Origin: Paenibacillus ihumii
Lineage (GTDB): Bacteria; Bacillota; Bacilli; Paenibacillales; Paenibacillaceae
NCBI RefSeq assembly: GCF_001403875.1
Contig: NZ_LN884299.1
Coordinates: 1,426,117-1,490,116 of the forward strand
DNA: 64,000 nt
Reading direction: 5' to 3'
Shown: positions 42,263 through 51,162 of the stretch, piece after piece
How positions within the stretch are numbered: position 1 is the first letter of the stretch
Layout: every line of letters starts with the position of its first letter
The notes under the pieces: generated by a model
Databases searched by the model: none
Seen by the model: only the letters and a program-made list of their open reading frames with translations
Told to the model about the DNA's origin: nothing
Translations under genes and position numbers: made by a program

Positions 42263-43153
42263 ATGGATACGTTAGGCAAAGCGAAAGGAGCCGGCAGGCT
42301 GCTGCCGTACTTGCTAGTTGCGCCGATCGTGATTTGGATTGTGATCACTATTTTTATTCCGTTGTTCAGCGTCATTAAGGAAAGTTTCTATAGTACCGGC
42401 TTAATCGGCAGCAAGGGCGCATTCGTAGGCTTTGACAATTATAAAGCAACGCTTACGTCGCCTGTCTATTGGGGCGCCTGGAAGAAAAGCTTAGTCTGGG
42501 TTTTTGGTAATGGTTTGGCGCAGACTTTGCTCGCATTTGGAATTGGGCTGCTTCTTAATAAAGCTACGCGGTTTACGAACTGGGCTAGAACCTGGATGAT
42601 CATTCCGTGGATTATTCCTACGATTGTCGTCGCGATTTTTTGGCAATGGATTTTCAACGGGTCTTACGGTATTTTCAATCATATTCTCCAGGCACTTCAC
42701 ATTATAGATAAGCCGATCAATCTTATTGGCGACAATACATGGTCGCTGCCTATTGTTATCTTCATTAACACATGGCACTGGTTTCCCTTCATGGCCGTCA
42801 TCATCCTTGCAGGCTTGTCAACCATTTCGCATGAAATGTATGAGGCCGCGGATGTCGATGGCGCAAATAAATGGCAGCAATTCTGGTCGATTACGTTTCC
42901 TTCGCTTGGAAAAATCACGTTTGCTTTAGGACTTGTAGGTACCTTGTGGTCATTTAACATCTTTGACACGATTTACATTCTGACTGGCGGCGGCCCTGCC
43001 GGAGCTACAACGACGATTCCTGTCATGATTTATCAGCAGGCCTTCGAATCGTACAGAATCGGGCAAGCCTCAGCCACCTCTATCATCACAGCATGCGTTT
43101 TGATTGTATATGCATTCTTTTTCATCAAGTATGTTGCGCCAAAAGAAGACTAG
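42263..43153 (+). CDS. Carbohydrate ABC transporter permease 1 (MalF-type)
   Basis: This 296-residue membrane protein has six hydrophobic segments. The permease-ATPase contact loop reads EAADVDGANKWQQFWSITFP (about 194-213), matching the EAA motif of binding-protein-dependent importers. AGGGG precedes the ATG at 42263. It pairs with the second permease and the binding protein as a sugar importer. ATPase absent. Confidence 0.93.
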   Translation: MDTLGKAKGAGRLLPYLLVAPIVIWIVITIFIPLFSVIKESFYSTGLIGSKGAFVGFDNYKATLTSPVYWGAWKKSLVWVFGNGLAQTLLAFGIGLLLNKATRFTNWARTWMIIPWIIPTIVVAIFWQWIFNGSYGIFNHILQALHIIDKPINLIGDNTWSLPIVIFINTWHWFPFMAVIILAGLSTISHEMYEAADVDGANKWQQFWSITFPSLGKITFALGLVGTLWSFNIFDTIYILTGGGPAGATTTIPVMIYQQAFESYRIGQASATSIITACVLIVYAFFFIKYVAPKED

Positions 43154-43195
43154 CTATTGTACACACTTTATTTGCTGCGAAAAGAAGGTGACCTT

Positions 43196-43999
43196 ATGAA
43201 AATATTTCGTTACATTTTCGGCGTTCTGCTTACATTTCTGATCGCTTTCCCGTTTTATTGGGTCATTATATCGTCATTTAAACCGGCCGATCAGATCCTG
43301 AAGCCAGATCTATTTCCAAAAGTGTTTACGCTCGATCATTACCGTGAGCTTCTGAATCAGACATCGTATCTGACCAATCTATCCAACAGTGTCATCGTAG
43401 CGATCGGCACGATGGCTATATCCGTGCTTATCGTTATTCCCGCCGGGTATGCGTTGTATCGCATGAAATTTCCGGGACGCCGTTTCTTCAGTACGCTGAT
43501 CCTGGCTACCTATGTTTTTCCGGGAATTTTGCTGCTGGTTCCAGTCTACCAACTGATGTCCAACCTGAATCTGGTGGATTCCCTGCTGGGGCTGATCGTC
43601 ATAAATGTAACCTTTGCGGCACCGTTCTCCGTATGGCTGATGCAGGGATTCTATGACTCTGTTCCGCTTGTTCTGGACGAGGCAGCTGCCATCGATGGGG
43701 CAAGCCGACTTCGCACGATGCTTGTCATCGTCCTGCCTTTGATCGGACCTGGCATCGCGACTATTTCGATCTACGCTTTCATTACCTCTTGGACGGAGTT
43801 CGCTTTCTCCTCTGTCCTCATCAGCAGCGAATCGCTCCGGACCCTTCCGATCGGCCTGAACGCAATTATGGGTCAATATACCGTCCGCTGGGGCTGGACT
43901 ACAGCAGGGGCAACGCTGACACTGCTGCCAGTCGTCATTTTCTTCGCTTTTGTCGGAAAGTATTTCGTCAAGGGACTTACTGCCGGTGCTGTGAAGTAA
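43196..43999 (+). CDS. Carbohydrate ABC transporter permease 2 (MalG-type)
   Basis: This 267-residue permease has about six membrane helices, with the EAA motif DEAAAIDGASRLRTMLVIVLP near residues 161-181. The ATG at 43196 is set by AAGGTGA 7 bases upstream; TTG 43157 is rejected. It completes the membrane part of the sugar importer. Typical length for MalG-type permeases. Confidence 0.93.
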   Translation: MKIFRYIFGVLLTFLIAFPFYWVIISSFKPADQILKPDLFPKVFTLDHYRELLNQTSYLTNLSNSVIVAIGTMAISVLIVIPAGYALYRMKFPGRRFFSTLILATYVFPGILLLVPVYQLMSNLNLVDSLLGLIVINVTFAAPFSVWLMQGFYDSVPLVLDEAAAIDGASRLRTMLVIVLPLIGPGIATISIYAFITSWTEFAFSSVLISSESLRTLPIGLNAIMGQYTVRWGWTTAGATLTLLPVVIFFAFVGKYFVKGLTAGAVK

Positions 44000-44048
44000 T
44001 CTGAATAACGGTGCCGGGAAGTAAATCAGAGAAAGAGAGGGTGGGGTT

Positions 44049-45083
44049 ATGAAAAAGGTAAGGATTGGACTGATCGGTACGGGCCGTTTCGGAAGGCTTC
44101 ACCTGAATGTGCTCCAGCAGCTGCCTGGTGCCGAGATTGCCGCTATATCCGATGTTCAGAAGGATGCCCTAGAGAAGGCAGCCTCCGACTTTGGGCTGGC
44201 GAAGGATATTTGTTACACCGATCCCTTTGGCTTGATCGCTCGGGAGGAGCTGGATGCGGTGGATATCGTTTCGGATGAAAAATCTCACGGCCCGCTTGTT
44301 CTAGCCGCGCTTCAGCACGGCAAGCACGTGATCGTGGAGAAGCCGCTGTCGGTCATTTACGCGGAGGCTGAAGCGATTCGGAAAGCTGCAGCCGAGTCCG
44401 GCAGACAGGTCCTGGTAGGCAACATATCCAGGTTCAGCCAGCCATACTTTGCGATAAAACGGCAGATCGACGAAGGAAGGCTGGGGACTATAGCTGCAAT
44501 TCGCACCAAACGAAATTTCAGCAAGAGCTGGTTCCATGGATTCGGCAATCGGGTGCATCCGGTCTTCGAATCCGGGGTTCATGAGCTGGATTTGCTGGTA
44601 TGGTATGCCGGCTGCCGCTGCACGAAAGTCATGTCCTATGAACGGAATATGAGCGGATATGCCTTCCCTGATTTATTCTCGGCAACGCTGGTATTCGAGA
44701 ACGGGATCGTTGCTTCACTGGATTCCAGCTGGATGGTCCCGGCTGGCAGTCCGCAAAACCTGGTGGAGACGCTGGAGCTGGATGGCACGATCGATGCTCA
44801 TATCGAGGTCATTGGCGATCAAGGCACAGCCTCGTACCAGCTCGCCCACGCTGGACTATCCGTGTGGACGGATAGCGGGGCGCTGCATCCGGAGACGACG
44901 CTGTGGCCGACGGGTCCGGAAGGAATCGGCGGAGCGATTCGATTGGAGCTTGAGCATTTTATACACCGGATCGCCGAGAATCGGCCTTCTGAATTCATGC
45001 CGCTGTCTGATTCCGTTGAGGTCATGAAAATTGCCGAGGCTATCGTGGAATCAGGACAGACGGGGCGTCCGGTCGAGCTTTGA
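44049..45083 (+). CDS. Gfo/Idh/MocA family NAD(P)-dependent dehydrogenase
   Basis: This 344-residue oxidoreductase begins with a Rossmann motif (GLIGTGRFGRLHL, residues 8-20), and the catalytic-loop VEKPLS lies at about 98-103. The C-terminal half is the usual open-faced sheet. Members oxidise or epimerise sugars and inositols with NAD(P). Start has GAGAGGGTGGGG upstream. In this operon it may oxidise the imported sugar, giving a lactone for the MBL-fold hydrolase, but that is inference. Confidence 0.9.
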   Translation: MKKVRIGLIGTGRFGRLHLNVLQQLPGAEIAAISDVQKDALEKAASDFGLAKDICYTDPFGLIAREELDAVDIVSDEKSHGPLVLAALQHGKHVIVEKPLSVIYAEAEAIRKAAAESGRQVLVGNISRFSQPYFAIKRQIDEGRLGTIAAIRTKRNFSKSWFHGFGNRVHPVFESGVHELDLLVWYAGCRCTKVMSYERNMSGYAFPDLFSATLVFENGIVASLDSSWMVPAGSPQNLVETLELDGTIDAHIEVIGDQGTASYQLAHAGLSVWTDSGALHPETTLWPTGPEGIGGAIRLELEHFIHRIAENRPSEFMPLSDSVEVMKIAEAIVESGQTGRPVEL

Positions 45084-45139
45084 GTTTTTTACAAAATGAT
45101 AAACCAGAATGATCCGAATTAGTGAAGGGTGAGATGACT

Positions 45140-45598
45140 ATGACGATTGCAGACCGTTTACAGGAGCTTGACATTGTCATTCCCGAGGTGAAGCCCCGTT
45201 TTTTATTTGAGCCTGGGGTTCAGGCCGGGAACCTGCTGTTCATATCAGGGGCTACCCCAGAGATCGGCGGGATGATGCAGATGCCGGGAAGACTCGGGGC
45301 TGACCTCGATGTAGAGACCGGAAAAAAGGCAGCCCGGCTGGCTGCGCTTAACTGCTTAGGCCAAGTTCAGGCCGTGCTTGGATCGCTCGATCGCGTGGAG
45401 CGCATCGTTCGGCTGATGGGGTATGTCAGGTCTGCTGAGGGCTTCGGAGAACAGCCGCTGGTGATCAACGGGGCGTCCGAGCTTTTGATTGAAATTTTCG
45501 GAAATGCGGGAAGGCATGCACGGGCTGCGCTTGGCACAAGCGAGCTTCCGTTCGGAGCGGCGGTCGAGCTGGAAATGATCGTGCAGGTCAAGGATTAG
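45140..45598 (+). CDS. RidA/YjgF family enamine deaminase
   Basis: This 152-residue protein belongs to the Rid family, whose members hydrolyse reactive enamine/imine intermediates released by PLP-dependent lyases. The C-terminal active region HARAALGTSELPFGAAVELE carries the arginine-and-glutamate pair. The ATG at 45140 follows AGGGTGAG at 6 bases; earlier starts (45122 GTG, 45134) are possible. The next gene begins one base after its stop, so it is translationally coupled. Its presence in an operon with a threonine-synthase-like enzyme is functionally coherent. Confidence 0.88.
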   Translation: MTIADRLQELDIVIPEVKPRFLFEPGVQAGNLLFISGATPEIGGMMQMPGRLGADLDVETGKKAARLAALNCLGQVQAVLGSLDRVERIVRLMGYVRSAEGFGEQPLVINGASELLIEIFGNAGRHARAALGTSELPFGAAVELEMIVQVKD

Positions 45599-45599
45599 G

Positions 45600-46346
45600 A
45601 TGAAAATTCGCAAAGACATCTATCTGGCCGCGAGCGGAAGGCTTGGCTTTGACTGGACGCATCCCGCCGATTGCAATGTGTATGCGGTGGACACGGGCGA
45701 GGGGGTCGTGCTGATTGACAGCGGCACAGGCCTTAACACAGCCGGACTGCTTCATCATCTAGCCGAGCATGGCATCGGGACCGATTGCATCAGCCATGTT
45801 CTCCTGACCCATCTTCATGCGGATCACTCGGGCGGGGCCTGTGAAATACGCCGAATTACGGGAGCGAAAATCGCTGTGCTGCAGGAAGCCGCTCCGATAT
45901 TGGAGGCGGGGGACGAGGAAGCGATCAGTTTGCCCCAGGCCCGGGAAGCGGGGCTGTATGCACAGGACTATACCTGGAACGCCTGCAAAGCGGATATACT
46001 GCTGAATGATGGAGATCGCTTTGATATCGGGAACTATGCATTCAAGGTGCTGCACACCCCGGGACATTCGGGATTTGATACTTGCTTTTACATCCGTACT
46101 TCAACGGGAGACAGCCTGCTGTTCAGCGGTGACACGGTGATGTATGGCGGTAAAATCTCCATGTTGAACACCTATGATTTCTCCATGCTCGCCTTGTCTG
46201 AAAGCATGAAGCGGCTTGCGGGACTCACGCTGGACGTGCTGCTTCCGGGACATGGACAGCCTGCGCTTTCCAGGGCATCCGAGCATATCGAAACGGCCCA
46301 TAGCATATTTAGCAAGCTGGGCATTCCGGCTAACTTCAGCGGATAG
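45600..46346 (+). CDS. MBL-fold metallo-hydrolase
   Basis: This 248-residue hydrolase carries the metal signature LTHLHADHSGG (about residues 63-73), HTPGHSGFDTC near 152-162, SGDTVM and a C-terminal GHGQP. The fold covers lactonases, glyoxalases II and others. The ATG lies one base after the RidA stop. In the operon context a lactonase acting on an oxidised sugar is one option. Not secreted. Confidence 0.88.
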   Translation: MKIRKDIYLAASGRLGFDWTHPADCNVYAVDTGEGVVLIDSGTGLNTAGLLHHLAEHGIGTDCISHVLLTHLHADHSGGACEIRRITGAKIAVLQEAAPILEAGDEEAISLPQAREAGLYAQDYTWNACKADILLNDGDRFDIGNYAFKVLHTPGHSGFDTCFYIRTSTGDSLLFSGDTVMYGGKISMLNTYDFSMLALSESMKRLAGLTLDVLLPGHGQPALSRASEHIETAHSIFSKLGIPANFSG

Positions 46347-46385
46347 AACAACAATTAGGAATGTGACCAGGAAGGAGTAAACCAT

Positions 46386-47117
46386 ATGCTTGCCTACGAA
46401 TTTGTATCCAAAATTATTGAACATATTGAAATCATTAAAAAAGAGGAAAGCGAGTCCATTAACCAGGCTGCGGAGTGGATTGCCGACTCCATTGCGAAGG
46501 AAGGACTGCTGCATCTGTTCGGCTGCGGCCATTCGCATCTGCTTGTAGAGGACTTTTTTTATAGAGCCGGTGGAATGGTGCCGGTAAATGCTATACTTGA
46601 AACCAGCATCATGCTGCATGAGGGAGCCGTTAAGAGCTCCAAGATTGAGCGGATGACCGGTTATGCCGGACATATTCTGGATAATTATATCGTTCATCCC
46701 GGCGAAATCATCATTGTAATTTCCAATTCCGGCATTAACAGCTTGCCCGTGGAAATGGCGCTGGCTGCCAAGGCGAAGGGGCTTAAAGTGGTGGCCATGT
46801 GTTCCTCGGCTTATTACGGAGATGAAACCCGGCACTATTCGGGACAGCGCCTCCGGGATATTGCCGATCTGGTCATTGATAACCATATGCCGCATGGCGA
46901 TGCGCTCGTAGAGCTGCCTTCATCGGGGACCAAGATGGCCTCAGGATCTACGATCATCGGAAGTGTGATACTGAATATGGTGATGACCAGCGTTGCAGAG
47001 AAGCTGATCAAGCGAGGGATTGAACCGCCGATTTATGTCAGCGGCAATGTCCCGGGCGGCTTTGAGCGCAATGAGGCATACATTGAGCGCTATCGTCAGC
47101 GGATAAAGCATTTGTAA
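46386..47117 (+). CDS. SIS-domain sugar isomerase-type protein (UPF0309-like)
   Basis: This 243-residue protein is a SIS-domain protein: IVISNSGINSLPVEMALAAKAKGLKVVAMCSS holds the sugar-phosphate loop (in parts), with GCGHSHLLVEDFFYRAGG earlier. It resembles the UPF0309 group, often in amino-sugar gene clusters. SIS domains bind phosphosugars and act as isomerases, etherases or deglycases. GGAAGGAG precedes the ATG. The FGGY kinase gene follows after 64 bases. Confidence 0.88.
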   Translation: MLAYEFVSKIIEHIEIIKKEESESINQAAEWIADSIAKEGLLHLFGCGHSHLLVEDFFYRAGGMVPVNAILETSIMLHEGAVKSSKIERMTGYAGHILDNYIVHPGEIIIVISNSGINSLPVEMALAAKAKGLKVVAMCSSAYYGDETRHYSGQRLRDIADLVIDNHMPHGDALVELPSSGTKMASGSTIIGSVILNMVMTSVAEKLIKRGIEPPIYVSGNVPGGFERNEAYIERYRQRIKHL

Positions 47118-47181
47118 TGAACCCCATGCTTCATGTTTTTTGGAAATATTCATTCAATCATAGGGGAGAGGAGCTGTTAGG

Positions 47182-48696
47182 ATGGGTGGGACAAGACAGG
47201 CTCTGATGATGGGAGTCGATCTAGGCACTACGGCAATTAAAGTAATTGTAATGACACCGGACGGACAGGTGTCTGTCTCCGCATCCGGAAGATATCCAAC
47301 AAGAACGCCTCGTCCCGGATGGGTGGAGCAGAACCCGGAGGACTGGTGGGAGGCGGCCGTAAAGGCGATTCAGGCCTGCACCCGGAGCATAGATTCATCG
47401 GATATTGCGGCGGTGTCCTTTTCCGGACATATGAGCGCACAGGTACTGCTTGATCACAACGGCAACGTTCTCCTCCCCAGTATCTTAGTAGCGGATGCAC
47501 GCTCTGCCGAGGAAACTCGGGAGCTTCGAGAGAGATATATGAAAGACTTCGTGGACCGGACGGGCAATGAGCCGATTGATGCCTTCACGGTATCGAAGCT
47601 GCTTTGGATCAGACGGCATCATCCGGATCTGTGGGCCCAGGCAGGGGTGCTCATGTTTCCGAAGGATTTTATTCGCTACAAGCTCACGGGTGAAATAGGC
47701 ACGGAGCCTACGGATGCCGGGAACAGCCTTTTGTTCGATTTATCCACAGGCGGCTGGTCTAGGGATTTGATGGAAGAGCTGGGGCTCAGGGCGGACATCT
47801 TCGCCCCAATTCTGTCATCTAGTCAAATCACGGGGCATATCAGCGGGGAAGCGGCGGCATTGACAGGCTTGCTGGAAGGAACACCGGTCGTTACAGGGGC
47901 TGCCGATATGGCCTGCAGCCAGCTCGGAACAGGTGCAACGCAAGCGGGAACCTTGGCGGTGACCCTCAGCACATCCGCTCAAGTTGTACTGCATGTTGAT
48001 CAAGCCTCTCCTTCTGCAGCGGGGCGGGTTACGTTTCATCCATCTGCAGTACAAGGCTCCACGTATGCGATGGGTACGGTATTCACAGGAGGCCTTGGCG
48101 TCGACTGGGGGTATAGGCTGCTAAGCGGCAAGTCCAATCTGGCTGCAGAGGACTTTGAAGCGATTAGCTCGTTATCGGCGCGGATGGAAGAAATCCAGCC
48201 CGGCAGCTCCGGATTGATGTTCATGCCGTTTCTTGGCGGAAGCGGTACGCCTTATTTTGACCCTCGAGACCGTGCCTCGTGGCTGGGACTATCCACAGGA
48301 CAACCTACCGAGCTTCTTCTTCACTCGATCATGGAAGGGATTGCCTATAACATTCGGGAAAGCATGGAAGTCTTCCAATCTCTCGGACAGACGATTCACA
48401 AAGTGCATCTTGGAGGAGGGGGAAGCCGCAACAAGGTATGGGCCAAGATGATCGGCGACGTGCTCGGCAAGGATGTCTTCCTGCTGAATAACCGCGATGC
48501 CTCCGCTTTGGGCGCGGCCATGCTGGCCGGTGTTGGCTGCGGCATCTATCCATCGATAGCCGATGCGGTGTCCTGCGTCGTATCTACCTCGGAGCCGGAG
48601 CCGTTCTCACCAAGCAGGCATCAAGCCTATGACAGGTTATATCACCGGTATCTCAAGGCATACCGCATGTTGAACGAGTTTTATCGTGAAGCGTAG
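47182..48696 (+). CDS. FGGY-family carbohydrate kinase (xylulokinase-like)
   Basis: This 504-residue kinase starts GVDLGTTAIKVIVMTPDG, the ATPase phosphate-1 motif, and has the RPGWVEQNPEDWWEA segment typical of xylulokinases. The second half has GTGATQAGTLAVTLSTSAQV, GGSGTPYFDPRDRASWLGLS and LGGGGSRNKVWAKMIGDVLG (in parts). FGGY kinases phosphorylate pentuloses, hexuloses or glycerol. GGGGAGAGGAG precedes the ATG. It is the last gene of the operon; terminator at 48749-48780. The true substrate may be the keto sugar or sugar acid produced by the other enzymes. Confidence 0.92.
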   Translation: MGGTRQALMMGVDLGTTAIKVIVMTPDGQVSVSASGRYPTRTPRPGWVEQNPEDWWEAAVKAIQACTRSIDSSDIAAVSFSGHMSAQVLLDHNGNVLLPSILVADARSAEETRELRERYMKDFVDRTGNEPIDAFTVSKLLWIRRHHPDLWAQAGVLMFPKDFIRYKLTGEIGTEPTDAGNSLLFDLSTGGWSRDLMEELGLRADIFAPILSSSQITGHISGEAAALTGLLEGTPVVTGAADMACSQLGTGATQAGTLAVTLSTSAQVVLHVDQASPSAAGRVTFHPSAVQGSTYAMGTVFTGGLGVDWGYRLLSGKSNLAAEDFEAISSLSARMEEIQPGSSGLMFMPFLGGSGTPYFDPRDRASWLGLSTGQPTELLLHSIMEGIAYNIRESMEVFQSLGQTIHKVHLGGGGSRNKVWAKMIGDVLGKDVFLLNNRDASALGAAMLAGVGCGIYPSIADAVSCVVSTSEPEPFSPSRHQAYDRLYHRYLKAYRMLNEFYREA

Positions 48697-48748
48697 CGGC
48701 TTCAATTCCATTAGATTCCCGGAACCTTTGAATAGCAACCCCAACTCT

Positions 48749-48784
48749 AAAATCCCATCAAGACTCCATGATGGGATTTTTTTA
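48749..48784 (+). terminator. Terminator of the 12-kb operon
   Basis: AAAATCCCATCA (48749-48760) pairs with TGATGGGATTTT (48769-48780), continuing into T's. A strong stem that closes the operon. Confidence 0.9.
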
Positions 48785-48820
48785 ATTGAATCGGGTATGG
48801 TTTGTTCTGCGGATTTCGGC

Positions 48821-48991
48821 TTATTTTGAATTGTCGCCCGAAGGATCCGCCTGACGATGAGCGGCTTTATCGATTTCCCGGTCCAGCTTCGATGGTCCTT
48901 GCATTTCTTCAGCAGCTTCCATTTGCTGATTCAACTGTTGTTCGACTTGTCCGATTCCATGCGCTTCTTGATGCTGTTTGCTCTTGGCCAC
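48821..48991 (-). CDS. Small hydrophilic protein, 56 residues, unrecognised
   Basis: A minus-strand frame starts at GTG (48991) and stops with TAA at 48823-48821. GGAGGG lies 6 bases before the GTG. The product starts MAKSKQHQEAHGIGQVEQQL and ends DPSGDNSK: highly charged, Gln-rich, no hydrophobic core, no cysteine. Composition resembles small spore or stress proteins, but no family is recognised. It is below the length usually listed. Bases 48992-49207 up to the LysR gene hold nothing else recognised. Confidence 0.68.
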   Translation of the reverse strand: MAKSKQHQEAHGIGQVEQQLNQQMEAAEEMQGPSKLDREIDKAAHRQADPSGDNSK

Positions 48992-49207
48992 AACGATCCC
49001 TCCAATTATGTCCTTATAATCTCTGCATGACTACAATGCGCCAATCCGTATGAACTTATGCAAGAATCTGTATGGCTGCGATGAAAAACAAATAGACGGA
49101 AGGCAGATTAGCCGGGATTGGAGTTATCGTCCGAGTCCCGGTGAAATTAGCTGGTTTTTGTTTGCTTGGACATGCTATTGTAATGGAGAAGAAGGAGTGA
49201 AGCGAAG

Positions 49208-50113
49208 ATGGCTTTGAATTATCACCAATTACATATTTTTTATACCGTTGCCCAGCGAGGCAGCTTCTCCGCGGCCGCGCAGGCGCTGCATATGACCCAG
49301 CCTGCGGTGACGATGCAAATTCAATCGCTTGAGGATTATTTCGGCACGAAGCTCCTGGTCCGGTCGACGAAGCGTATCGATTTGACCGAAGCGGGAAAAG
49401 CTTTATACCCGTATGCGCGTAAAAGCATCGAGCTCATGCGCGAGACGGAGAAGGCGATGTCGCAGTTCACGTCCATGCTGGAAGGGCGCCTGCTGCTCGG
49501 CTCCAGCCTGACGATCGGCGAATATGTGCTGCCGCGCCTGCTCGGCCCGTTCGGGCGCCAGTATCCGCATATTTCCATCGTGCTTAAGGTGATGAATACG
49601 ACGCAAATTATCGACGAAATCGTGAGCCATCAGCTTAATTTCGGTTTGGTTGAAGCGCCGGTGCACCATCCGGATATGATATCCGAGCCGGTCATGGAGG
49701 ATGAATTGAAGCTGGTCGTGCCTGCCGGGCATCCGCTCTCCGGCAAAGGCCCCTTGAAGCTTGCAGACGTATTGTCCTACCCGTTCGTCCTTCGGGAGAA
49801 GGGCTCGGGCACCCGCCAGGTCATGGAGGAGCAATTGGAGAGCAGCGGGATCGATCTGTGCGGGCTGGATATCGTCATGGAGCTCGGAAGCACGGGTGCC
49901 GTGAAGTCCGCCGTCGAGGCCGGCTTCGGGCTTACCTTTCTGTCGCCGTCATCGGTCAAGCACGAGCTGGCCCTTGGATTGCTGGAGATTCTGGAAATCG
50001 AGGATGCCACGTTCAAGCGGCAATTTTATTCGATCCATTTGAAATCCACGCTGCTTCCGGTATCAGCAGTTACGTTCCTGACCTTCTTGCGGGAACAGCA
50101 GCAGCCTTTATAG
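49208..50113 (+). CDS. LysR-family transcriptional regulator
   Basis: This 301-residue regulator has an N-terminal winged helix (LHIFYTVAQRGSFSAAAQALHMTQPAVTMQIQSLE, in parts) and a periplasmic-binding-like effector domain (REKGSGTRQVMEE, ELGSTGAVKSAVEAGFGLTFLSP). GAAGGAGTG precedes the ATG. The sequence resembles CysL-like regulators of sulfur metabolism, but a specific assignment is uncertain. A PHP gene follows after 22 bases and may be co-transcribed. Confidence 0.92.
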   Translation: MALNYHQLHIFYTVAQRGSFSAAAQALHMTQPAVTMQIQSLEDYFGTKLLVRSTKRIDLTEAGKALYPYARKSIELMRETEKAMSQFTSMLEGRLLLGSSLTIGEYVLPRLLGPFGRQYPHISIVLKVMNTTQIIDEIVSHQLNFGLVEAPVHHPDMISEPVMEDELKLVVPAGHPLSGKGPLKLADVLSYPFVLREKGSGTRQVMEEQLESSGIDLCGLDIVMELGSTGAVKSAVEAGFGLTFLSPSSVKHELALGLLEILEIEDATFKRQFYSIHLKSTLLPVSAVTFLTFLREQQQPL

Positions 50114-50135
50114 ACAGTTAAGGAGGAACTCCATA

Positions 50136-51002
50136 ATGAACGATAAGGTAATCCCAAATTTATGCGATCTGCATATCCATACCCGGGCCTCCGACGGCAT
50201 GAACGCTCCAGCGGAAAATGTCCGCCTGGCCCAAGAGAAGGGTCTCGCCGCTATAGCGATCACGGACCATGATACGGTAGCCGGGATTGAAGAGGCGCTT
50301 GCTGCAGGACAGCAATACGGCATTACGGTGGTTCCGGGCGTTGAGATTAGCACGGTTGCAGCCGGCCGCGACATTCACGTATTGGGTTATTATATCGATA
50401 CCGGGAATGAGAGGCTGCTGGGCAGGCTGCAGGGGCTCCGGGCTACGCGGGAAGCGCGGAACGAGCTCATTTTGGAGAAGCTACATGGCCTCGGAATGCC
50501 GCTGACGCTTCGGGAAATCAAGGAAGGGCTTGGCCGTCCCCTCCGTCCCGATGAGAGCATCGGACGGCCTCATATCGCCGATGCGCTGGTCCGCAGGGGC
50601 TACGCAGAGAATATGCGGGATGCCTTCGACCGTTATCTCGGCGAAGGGAAGCCCGCTTATGCAAGTGTCCCCAGGATCGCTCCGGAGGAAGCGATGCAAT
50701 GGATCCGCGAGGCCGGCGGGGCCCCCGTGCTGGCGCACCCCGGGTTATATGGGGATGACGAGCTGGTCAAGCGGATTATCGCTGCAGGGCGGCCCGCAGG
50801 AATTGAAGTGTACCATTCTGACCATGGGCCCGGGGAGGAGCAGCGCTATGCGGAAATCGCGCAGCGGCTCGATCTGATTGCGACCGCCGGGTCGGATTAC
50901 CACGGTGTCCGGCAGGGCGTCGTCTTCCACGGCGATATCGGCTCTCGCACAGTGCCGCTAAGTACGTTGGAACAGCTTCGCCTCCGCTCGGGCCTAGGCT
51001 GA
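50136..51002 (+). CDS. PHP-domain phosphoesterase (YciV/TrpH type)
   Basis: This 288-residue protein is a polymerase-and-histidinol-phosphatase (PHP) domain enzyme. Metal motifs: DLHIHTRASDGM (7-18), ITDHDTVAGIEEA, PGVEIST, LAHPGLYGDDE and GSDYHG. Characterised relatives hydrolyse nucleoside 3',5'-bisphosphate or act as 5'-3' exonucleases on short RNA. AAGGAGG precedes the ATG. It follows the LysR gene closely. Confidence 0.92.
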   Translation: MNDKVIPNLCDLHIHTRASDGMNAPAENVRLAQEKGLAAIAITDHDTVAGIEEALAAGQQYGITVVPGVEISTVAAGRDIHVLGYYIDTGNERLLGRLQGLRATREARNELILEKLHGLGMPLTLREIKEGLGRPLRPDESIGRPHIADALVRRGYAENMRDAFDRYLGEGKPAYASVPRIAPEEAMQWIREAGGAPVLAHPGLYGDDELVKRIIAAGRPAGIEVYHSDHGPGEEQRYAEIAQRLDLIATAGSDYHGVRQGVVFHGDIGSRTVPLSTLEQLRLRSGLG

Positions 51003-51054
51003 TTCGTATCGCAGGAGGAGCAGCGTGCATTGCCGCCTTTTCGAAGGAGCAAGG

Positions 51055-51104
51055 GCAATTTGCAGCAATTTGCAACGGTTGGCAGCAGTTAGCAGTAGTT
51101 AGCA
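51055..51104 (+). repeat. Five degenerate 10-bp tandem units
   Basis: Units ending in GCA: two GCAATTTGCA, then ACGGTTGGCA, GCAGTTAGCA and GTAGTTAGCA, in a row. They lie between the PHP gene and the rqcH terminator; a helical-period repeat of unknown role. Confidence 0.7.
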
Positions 51105-51162
51105 GAGACATACTGCCGATTGTACGAGGCTCTTCAGCTCGAAATAGAATACCAAGATGAAT

